Shown in pieces: positions 54,061 through 61,614 of a stretch of DNA of 64,000 nt. Position numbers and translations under genes: made by a program. How positions within the stretch are numbered: the stretch's first letter is position 1; every line of letters starts with the position of its first letter. The notes beneath the pieces were generated by a model. The model worked only from the letters and a program-made list of their open reading frames with translations, had not been told where the DNA came from and did not search any database. Origin of the DNA: Pictodentalium vernedei (lineage: Eukaryota > Mollusca > Scaphopoda > Dentaliida > Dentaliidae); NCBI GenBank assembly GCA_031216915.1, contig CM062288.1, forward strand, positions 181,686,596-181,750,595, in the 5' to 3' direction.

Positions 54061-55622
54061 ATTGACATCATTTCCTTGATGTTAATGTGCTTGCACAGGA
54101 ATTGCGGATCCCAAAGACCCTGGCATCTCGAATCCGTTGGGATCAATGATGCACCCCAACCTGTTTGACTGGAATCCGTCATAATGGTAAAACTCGGATC
54201 CGGCAACTGCAGCGGAACTCCCTGAGTTAACCACTGAATATTTGCCCAAGTCTGAATCTCTTGTTTCACTTGATCTGACAAGAGAACGTCTACGTCGAGC
54301 GAATAAATTTTCACACTCCAATTCTGAGTCAAGAAAATTTGGAGAGGACGCGTGCATAACCGCCCCATCGGAATGAGATCCGCAGCGGCTCCGCACAGAC
54401 CTATCAGTCTCATAAATTCTCTCGCTGTGACTTTGTCTGCGTGCAGACAATAGCGAGCGTAACAACTGACTAATTTCGCTCTGGTTAACGGCAGACGAAC
54501 GAGATTGTTGTGCATCTCGAAGCTCATTCCCAGATGAGTGAATGACTTGGACGGCACCAGATTCGACTTCTCCTCGTTTACTATACAACCGAGACGTCGG
54601 AGCAAAAGAAGTAGATTCTGAACATCGTTCTGAAGCGTTAACTCGTTGCCGTACCTCTGAAGAATGTCGTCCAGGTAGGCCGACGTTACCGCAGACGAAT
54701 GAGCTCGGAAATAGATCATTACCGAGTTCATTACCCGAGTGAAAGCCCAGGGTGCTAGATTCAGTCCGAAGCACATCGCCCGGAATTGATACACCACTCC
54801 TAGGACTGCGAAGCGTAGATACTTTCTGAATGTCGGATGTACCATGACGTGAAAGTACGCATCTTTGAGATCTATGCTTGTTGCATAATCGTTCACCCGA
54901 ATACTCGCTCTGACCGACCGAATCGTCTCCATATAAAATTTTGGAGCGACGATCAGCTTGTTTATCCAGCTCAAATCTATGACTGGACGGAACGAGCCGT
55001 CTGGTTTCGGAACCAGAAACAGATGGCTGTAGAATCCCGGAGTCTCCTGGTTTTCTACGACCTCTACCGCGTTCTTCATTAAAAGAGACTGCACCTCTGA
55101 TAACAGAGCGTCTCTTTTCTGCGGATTTGACAGAAGTTGAGTCCACTTTGGACTTCGAGTTAATGGAGGCTTTCGTTTGAAGGATATCTTTAGGCCTTCC
55201 GAAGTCACTCCTCTCACCCAAGGGTCGTCCGTAATCGACGCCCATTCTTGTGAAAAGCTTGACAACCTTCCGCCAACCGGTACGCGATAGAAGCCATCAC
55301 CTCCTGGACCTGTGAGGCCTGCGGTAGGAGAAACCACGTCCTCCACGACCCGCACCTTGCCCCGTCGACCTCGGGGCGTCCGACCGGTTGTCCCGGCCCG
55401 AAGGACGTCCCGAACGAGAGTCGCTACCCTGACGGTCTCTCGAATAAGACCAAGAGGACGCACCGGAACCTCTATAGGAACCTCTCTTGGGCGCATTAGA
55501 CCCAGAAGTGCCTGTCTTATTCTTGTCTGCTGTATCCAACTTCTTAGAAGCAGATCTGAACAACAGAGAATCCGAAGCTTTCTTTGTAATTTTATCATAA
55601 ATAGCAGAAAGCTTGCCGTCAA
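53313..55622 (-). CDS. DIRS copy 3 reverse transcriptase-RNase H polyprotein
   Basis: Open for 769 codons; homology starts around residue 115, just past the Gag stop, so the true start is uncertain. Its frame is +1 relative to Gag. Reverse transcriptase: FYSHLFLVPKPDGSFRPVID (fingers), SIDLKDAYFH with catalytic Asp (about 251), FGLNLAPWAFTR and the YLDD box (316-319). RNase H: Asp in IMTDSSQTGWGA (483), Glu in IKEMMSIWLAL (517), Asp in ILSDNTTVVAYI (542) and Asp in LADSLSR (593). A C-terminal region MIDLFATHLNNQLQTYVSPC .. YAYPPAPLIQQVLLKI is common in DIRS polyproteins; in some it is described as a Dam-like methyltransferase, which I cannot confirm here. All core residues are present, so RT-RH could be functional. 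Confidence 0.93.
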   Translation of the reverse strand: MTASFLLFMIKLQRKLRILCCSDLLLRSWIQQTRIRQALLGLMRPREVPIEVPVRPLGLIRETVRVATLVRDVLRAGTTGRTPRGRRGKVRVVEDVVSPTAGLTGPGGDGFYRVPVGGRLSSFSQEWASITDDPWVRGVTSEGLKISFKRKPPLTRSPKWTQLLSNPQKRDALLSEVQSLLMKNAVEVVENQETPGFYSHLFLVPKPDGSFRPVIDLSWINKLIVAPKFYMETIRSVRASIRVNDYATSIDLKDAYFHVMVHPTFRKYLRFAVLGVVYQFRAMCFGLNLAPWAFTRVMNSVMIYFRAHSSAVTSAYLDDILQRYGNELTLQNDVQNLLLLLRRLGCIVNEEKSNLVPSKSFTHLGMSFEMHNNLVRLPLTRAKLVSCYARYCLHADKVTAREFMRLIGLCGAAADLIPMGRLCTRPLQIFLTQNWSVKIYSLDVDVLLSDQVKQEIQTWANIQWLTQGVPLQLPDPSFTIMTDSSQTGWGASLIPTDSRCQGLWDPQFLCKHINIKEMMSIWLALRHWMDIIHNAHVQILSDNTTVVAYIRNQGGTHSVPLFNLTERIPLFALEHQVLLSVRHIPGRLNVLADSLSRKGRLLPSEWTLNKQVFNQICYQWERPMIDLFATHLNNQLQTYVSPCPDPRAFAVDALSIPWDGIIGYAYPPAPLIQQVLLKIKQSQCKILLVASLSPQRPWINLLRCLLWDLPRKLPPREDLLSQGKSRQLHHNPQGLNLRVFPLCGPSCMASTLQDEQWTQFLTVGGPPLR

Positions 55623-57399
55623 AGAGAAGTTCTCCGGAGACCGAAGCGACTCTAAGAGAGTTCTTCACCTTAGTATCCACGAGTGTGGATGTAGCTAGGG
55701 CTGCATCACGTCTAACCAACTCCAGGTTTGCCACTGAAAGGGCGGAGTTACACGTGGAATAAGCTACTGCCCTTGAAAGAAGTCTTAAAGAGGATTGTAT
55801 ATCCTGAAATTCTTTCCCTTGAAGGCGCAGTGATAACGCCTTAGTAAGGTGATCTGCGTAAGATAAGGCATCTAAATTGGCTCTGTTAGACGAAATAGCT
55901 GTTCCCAACACCGCGGTTGGAATAGAAGCCGACGACGGTAATGATAGCTCTAAGTCTTCCGCCTCGTCGTCCATACGCAGAGGAACTCTCGGGATACCCT
56001 GTCCTGCCGTGTCGAATTTATTCCTTGCATTAATGAAAGGCAGGTTGAGAGTATTGGCGGACAAGAAACCTGCTTTCCCCGTCTTGGAAGCAAGTTTAAA
56101 TATAGCGTCGTTCAATAATTCAAATGTTCTTGCAACATTATTGGACTGCGACGGAAACTCGGGAGCGATGTCCCTGAACCGCTCAAAAAATTCAGAGTCC
56201 AATGACGCTATAATCCTCTTGTCCGGAACCGCAGCAGTCTGGCCCGACGGAACAACTTGAGGGAGAAAGTGCCGGATGAAGTCCACGGCAGCTTTATGTT
56301 GTTCCAAAAGGGATAGCTCCAAATCGTCCGTATCCCTTTCACCATCCGGTCGGACCTCATGATGCTCCCGGTCGTCCGCCCCCGATGCTTCGGTGGAGCG
56401 TACCGACCCAGCGCCGTCGGATAATTCTCGATCCGACACCGTTTCTGTCGGCTGCTGGGATGCTGCGATAAGCTGTGCTATCTGCACAAGAATGTCCGGC
56501 GTCGAGACCTGCGGAGGCGCAGTCTTTCGCTGCTTCGCCGAGGGCAGCTCCGCATCAGATGGCTCCCGCATACTTTTTCTATGCGAACGTCCGGAGTCCA
56601 TCGGCCTCGTGTCCCTGGCTGCCGGATGGTGTGACCTGGTCGCCGAAGAATCCTTGATCGGCGAAGCTGGTAAGATATCGGCGGTCACGCAGCCAAGGTG
56701 CGGTCGTGTGCGTTGACGAGAAGAAGAAGCCCTAGCAGTCTCCGCTGACTGCCTATACAATGGAGCGTCCTGAGCGACGGACGTATGCTCCGCTTGCGAC
56801 ACATTTTGTACCACAACATCTGGTCCCAGATGTTGTTGTACGAGAGAGGGGCCTCTCTCGCTCGCGGCCCGGCTGGACCTGGACAAGCTAGGAACCGGAC
56901 TCAAAGGCTTCCTCCGATCTCGTTTACTATCCGCCGTCACTGGGTGTGCACATTGAATGTTTATAGTGCTCGCATCACCCAACATTTCCTCCTGGACCGC
57001 ATCGGACGAACCCGGCTGCCGAACCATTCGGTGAATGGACGCTACACCGGGCGAGCTTGCGGACGACATTTGTCTAATCTCCATGAGCACTTTTGCCGCT
57101 AGCTCTGAATTCATTTGTGACGACGGAAGCGCACTTGCAGAAGATAACATGGAAACATCACCCTGTTCTTGTTCCTCTGGAATAGAAACTGAAAGAGTGG
57201 AGTGACCTTGCGGAGAAAGAACCGGCATAGCCCTTTCTCCAGTAACAACATACCGTGACACACGTTTCCAATGTTTGTCATCCCAATATTGACATATAGA
57301 ACAGGGATTAGTGCGAGAACACTGACTACAATTAATACAATGATCATGAAAGTCAGAGGAAGATTTCTTCCCATTACAATTTGAACAATATCCTTTCAT
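55297..57399 (-). CDS. DIRS copy 3 Gag-like protein
   Basis: 700 codons, ATG at 57399-57397. The N terminus is a Cys/His cluster: Cys5, Cys8, His18, His20, Cys21, Cys24, Cys27, Cys33, Cys36, suggesting two zinc sites. Next come a Ser/Pro/Arg-rich region (about 55-330), then a folded-looking part (about 340-590, with LELSLLEQHKAAVDFIRHFL, DALSYADHLTKALSLRLQGK and LLSRAVAYSTCNSALSVANL), and an RGG/Ser-Arg-rich basic tail (about 640-700) likely to bind nucleic acid. It is longer than many Gag ORFs. The Cys cluster is conserved in copy 2. Function as the structural protein is inferred from position. Confidence 0.85.
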   Translation of the reverse strand: MKGYCSNCNGKKSSSDFHDHCINCSQCSRTNPCSICQYWDDKHWKRVSRYVVTGERAMPVLSPQGHSTLSVSIPEEQEQGDVSMLSSASALPSSQMNSELAAKVLMEIRQMSSASSPGVASIHRMVRQPGSSDAVQEEMLGDASTINIQCAHPVTADSKRDRRKPLSPVPSLSRSSRAASERGPSLVQQHLGPDVVVQNVSQAEHTSVAQDAPLYRQSAETARASSSRQRTRPHLGCVTADILPASPIKDSSATRSHHPAARDTRPMDSGRSHRKSMREPSDAELPSAKQRKTAPPQVSTPDILVQIAQLIAASQQPTETVSDRELSDGAGSVRSTEASGADDREHHEVRPDGERDTDDLELSLLEQHKAAVDFIRHFLPQVVPSGQTAAVPDKRIIASLDSEFFERFRDIAPEFPSQSNNVARTFELLNDAIFKLASKTGKAGFLSANTLNLPFINARNKFDTAGQGIPRVPLRMDDEAEDLELSLPSSASIPTAVLGTAISSNRANLDALSYADHLTKALSLRLQGKEFQDIQSSLRLLSRAVAYSTCNSALSVANLELVRRDAALATSTLVDTKVKNSLRVASVSGELLFDGKLSAIYDKITKKASDSLLFRSASKKLDTADKNKTGTSGSNAPKRGSYRGSGASSWSYSRDRQGSDSRSGRPSGRDNRSDAPRSTGQGAGRGGRGFSYRRPHRSRR

Positions 57400-58287
57400 T
57401 GTGAAAAGTCAACAACAAGTCCTAGTTACTCGCACAAACCCCTGACACAAAGATACATAATAACATGATCCATTAATAAATGAAAAAACAATTGCAAAAC
57501 AAAATAATTTTGAAAAAATATTTTTTCAGCGAAGCCCAAGTTTCTGAAAAGTAACATTGAGCCCTGATGGATCCGATGGCAAAGTGTGGTCAAAAATTTT
57601 AAATTTATATTAAATAATTAATGAGACACTTACGGATAGTATAAATGTATCTTATAGTGAGATAAACTACACCAAAGGCAAACAGCCCCCCTCAAAAAAG
57701 GCTGTTGCCAATGTAAACAAACAGTGTAAAACACCAGAAAACATGACTCCAGGCACTGAAAAAACTGGCCCGAAATCAGTCATCAAAATTACACTCTATC
57801 TGATGCAAGACAGAGACTCCCAGGGGAGAATCTGCAGAACATCAGATGGAAGATGCAGAACACAACGTTTATACACCCATGGGTGAAAACGTAACTATGG
57901 GGAAAATAACAGAAAACATTCTGTATCCAAGCAACTCTCCCAAGAAAATTTTAGAAATGAACTTTCTCAAAAATATGCCAAAAGCATGGGAGAATTGCAA
58001 GGGGGGACTTAGAAGGCTAGGGGAGAGGAAACACTGAATAAGCAGTGCAACATTTTAGCAAGAATGACAACAAGAGGCCCATGCCTCGAAAATAGGCAAC
58101 TTAACATAATTTCATAAAAAATTTTAAGTACAGCCCTGATTATTTTTTGTCACTTCTTTATCCTCTCCTCCTTCTATATCCTCCTTAGAATCACCATTTC
58201 TCCAAAAATTACGTGTCTGGCAACCTTTAAACTGAGATTTACAAGCACAAAGATCAGTGAGATGTTGACTGATGAAGGGCCAAACAG
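57400..58287 (-). other. DIRS copy 3 leader
   Basis: About 890 bp between 5' ITR and Gag ATG with no conserved ORF. A donor (CCGTAAGTG, about 57631-57639) and acceptor (TTTGTGTCAG, about 57445-57454) would remove about 190 nt and bring the ITR-proximal leader to 47 nt before the Gag ATG. Copy 1 has both sites. Confidence 0.5.
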
Positions 58288-58477
58288 AGAATGATAATTG
58301 GCGCCAATTTCGGGACGTCCTTGACACTGCGCATGCGCAGTGGGGGCGTAGTATGGAGGTCCTATAGGACATGATTTCTTTTGGTTTTGGATGCAAATTT
58401 TGGGGATTGGGGGGCAAAATTTGTGTTTGGCCCTGGTTTTGTTAGAGTTAGCACCAGCTAAGTCTGGGTCATTGGTA
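58288..58477. repeat. DIRS copy 3 ITR (5' end)
   Basis: Inverted partner of 51384-51573, apparently without a mismatch. TGCGCATGCGCA at 58328-58339. The transcription start for the minus-strand ORFs is expected in or near this repeat. Confidence 0.95.
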
Positions 58478-58490
58478 CAGTATAAAAATA

Positions 58491-58562
58491 TAATATTTTT
58501 TCAGCTGCTGAATTTGCATGTTACATGGGCGGATGCGGGCGATTCGTTGGGTAAAGGGTTAA
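58491..58562. mobile_element. TTAA MITE, right part, split by DIRS copy 3
   Basis: TAATATTTTTTCAGCTGCTG, then AATTTGCATG and GGCGGATGCGGGCGATTCGT, then GGGTAAAGGGTTAA: the inverted equivalent of the left end of the MITE at 21738. It completes the MITE begun at 51171. Confidence 0.9.
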
Positions 58563-58873
58563 CAATGGTTATTATCTTCAAGAAAAGCACCAACAAACAA
58601 AAATCAAGGTGCTGAAAATTCTAAACAATTAACTTAGTTATTTATTGGTGCTTTATACCATATCAGCAGTTAAAATAATATCATGGTGATAAAGATATAT
58701 GTACTATAAAAGAGGTTGTAATTTTCCATAAAATAAAATGATTCAGTGAAATCTGGAAAGAACATGAGGAATATGCAATTAGCGAAAACAGTAATGAGAA
58801 AATGAGACCAGTTTTTTCAAGAATACTGTGCAAATCAATCCGCCAAATAGATATGAAGAGATGAGAGTTTAAA
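58563..58873. other. No recognised feature
   Basis: AT-rich intronic-type spacer between the split MITE and the next array element. Confidence 0.4.
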
Positions 58874-61614
58874 ATGAAAGTGTCAGTGACACTGTAGCTT
58901 AACTTGTGTGTTGTGTTTGATGAAAAGGATAATGTACAATGTTTATGAAAGGATTATGAAATAAGACAAGAATTGTGATAATTGGAAATGTGTTCATTTC
59001 TGTTCCCTGTGTGCTATGTTTTTGATAAAAATAATATGAGGTGTACACTGTACTAAAGACCTGAGGGGTGGGTTAATATGACCTCACAGTTAATGTATGT
59101 GGCCCTCAAAGTTAACGTATATCAACGAAAGTTGCCAAGTTACAGTGAAATTATTCCAAAACGAGTCATCCTATCAACTTACATTGAAATTCCTTCATAC
59201 ATATGGCCTGTAGACTGTGCTAAATGTTTTTGTGCTTTGGGCCCCTGTAGCCGTCAGTTTCCCAATTGTGTCCAAAGGAGACGTTCTCATCTAGACATTA
59301 TATGAAGTCAACCTACCAAGTTACAATGAAATCCCTTCATAAATATGACCTGTATACTGTGCTAAAAGTTTTTGGGCTTTGGGCTCAGGCAGCCATAATG
59401 GTTGATAGATCACGCCCAAATGGGGAAATTCCCACCTGGGCATCATCTGGACTGATCCTACGAAGTTACAGTGAAATCCCTTCATAAATATTACCTGTAG
59501 ACTGTGCTCAAGATTTTCAGCTTCGGGCAAATGTAGCCATCACAGTTGACTAATCATGACCAAAAGGGGATGTCATCATCTAGGCATTATATGGGGTCAA
59601 CCTAACAAGTTACAATGAAATCCTTCCATAAATACGACCTATAGACTATGCTAAAGGTTTTTGGGCTCAGACAGCCATCAAGGCTGAATGATCGCGACCA
59701 AAAGGGGACGTTCTCATCTTGACATTATTTGGAGTCATCCTACCAAGCTACAATGAAATCCCTTCATAATTATGACCTGTAGACTGTTCTAAAGGTTTTC
59801 GGGCTTCAGGCCCCTGTAGCTGTCACAGTTGCACAATTGTGTCCAAAAGGGGACGTTCTCATCTAGACATTATATGAAGTCAAACTTACAATGAAATCCC
59901 TTCATAAATATGACCTGGAGACTGTGCTAAAGGTATTCAGGCTTCGGGCTCGGGTAGCCATAATGGTTGAATGATCGCAACCAAAAGGGGGCATTCTCAT
60001 CTGGGCATCAACTGGAGTGATCCTACGAAGTTACAATGAAATCCCTTCATAAATATGACCTGCAGACTGTGCTCAAGATTTTCAGACTCTGGGCACCTGT
60101 TAGCCATCACAGCTGACCAATCACGACCAAAAGGGGATGTCATCATCTAGGCATTGTATGGAGTCAACCTAACAAGTTACAATGAAATCCTTCCATAAAT
60201 ACGACCTATTGACTATGTATGCTAAAGGTCTTTGGGCTCGGGCAGCCATAAAAGCTGAATGATCACGACCAAAAGGGGATGTTCTCATCTAGACATTATT
60301 TGGAGTCATCCTACCAAGCTACAATGAAATCCCTTCATAATTATGACCTGTAGACTGTTCTAAAGGTTTTTGGGCTTCGGGCCCCTGTAGGCGTCACAGT
60401 TGCCCAATCGTGGCCTTGTGTCCAAAAGGGGACGTTCTCATCTAGACATTATACGAAGTCAACCTACCAAGTTACAATGAAATCCCTTCATAAATATAAC
60501 CTGTAGACTGTGGTAAAGGTTTTCGGGCTTCGGGTTAGGGCAGCCATTATGGTTGAATAATCGCAACCAAAAGGGGAAAATCTCATCTGGTGTGATCCTA
60601 CAAAGTTACAATGAAATCCCTTCATAAATATGACCTGTAGACTGTGCTCAAGGTTTTCGGACTTCAGGCACCTGTAGCCATCACAGCTCACCAATCACGA
60701 CCAAAAGGGGATGTCATCATCTAGGCATTATATGGAGTCAACCTAACAGGTTACAATGAAATCCTTCCATAAATATGACCTTTTGCCTATGCTAAAGGTT
60801 TTTGGGGACGGGCACCCATCAAGGCTGAATGATCACGAGCAAAATGGGACGTTCTCATCTAGACATTATTTGGAGTCATCCTACCAAGTTACAATGAAAT
60901 CCCTTCATAAACATGACCTGTAGACTGTGCTAAAGGTTTTCGAGCTTCGGGCCCCTGTAGCCGTCACAGTTGCCCAATCACGTCCAAAATGGGACTTTCT
61001 CATCTAGACATTATATGAAGTCAACCCACCAATTTACAATGAAATTCCTCAATAAATATGACCTGTAGACTGTGCTAAAGGTTTTCGGATTTTCGGCTCG
61101 GGCAGTCGTCACGGTTGGCAGATCACGCCCAAATGGGGAAATTATCATCTAGACATCATAAGGAGTCACCCTACCAAGTTACAATGAAATCCCTCCATAT
61201 TAAACATGACCTGAAGACTGTGCTAAAAGTTTTTGGGTTTCGGGCTTGGGCAGCCATAACTGTTGACAGATCATGCCAAAAAGGGAATCATCTCATCTAG
61301 GCATTATACAGAGGCATCCTACCAAGTTACAATGAAATCCCTTCATAAATACGACCTGTAGACTGTGCTAATGGTTTCTGGGCATGGGCAGCCATACTGG
61401 TTGACTGATTGTGACCAAAAGGGGACGTTCTCATCTAGACATGACCCCAAACCTGCATATGGAATTTCGTGATGACGATCAGAGAAGAACTGCAGGGTGT
61501 AGCCCGTGCTAAAGAAAAATGTGAACAGACTCACAGACTCAACTCACAGACTAACAGACTTCCACATGCATGATGGCAATAGCTTATCTTGAGTTTGTCA
61601 AGTTAAGCTAAAAA
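58874..61614. mobile_element. Array element C (same ends as B, different ~143-bp core)
   Basis: Left end ATGAAAGTGTCAGTGACACT then GTAGCTTAACTTG; right end hairpin AGCTTATCTTGAG TTTG TCAAGTTAAGCT then AAAAAT. The core is about 15 units of ~143 bp (59321, 59466, 59610, 59748 and so on to 61330) built on 'AAGTTACAATGAAATCCCTT', 'CATAAATATGACCTGTAGAC', 'TGTGCTAAAGGTTTTCGGGC' and 'CCAAAAGGGGACGTTCTCAT'. Neighbouring units alternate in flavour (GCCCCTGTAGCC versus GCTCGGGCAGCC), suggesting higher-order units of about 3-4. No protein is encoded. Confidence 0.85.

Larger units (their letters stand above)
51347..58490 (-). mobile_element. DIRS-type retrotransposon, copy 3 (nearly intact)
   Basis: About 7.14 kb. 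Minus-strand order: 5' ITR (58477-58288), leader, Gag ORF (57399-55297), RT-RNase H ORF (55622-53313), tyrosine recombinase ORF (54060-52483), 3' non-coding, ICR (51733-51649), 3' ITR (51573-51384). Inverted repeats plus ICR, overlapping ORFs in three frames and a YR instead of a DDE integrase identify the DIRS order. It splits a TTAA MITE, so the outer ends are known to within a few bases and no target duplication is seen. The only clear defect is the recombinase frameshift. Confidence 0.95.

Noticed and set aside
54082-55245. 387-codon open frame on the minus strand overlapping the RT ORF
   Set aside because: It is the third frame of the same strand through the RT region, Ser/Arg-rich, without recognisable domains; the RT frame has all catalytic motifs.
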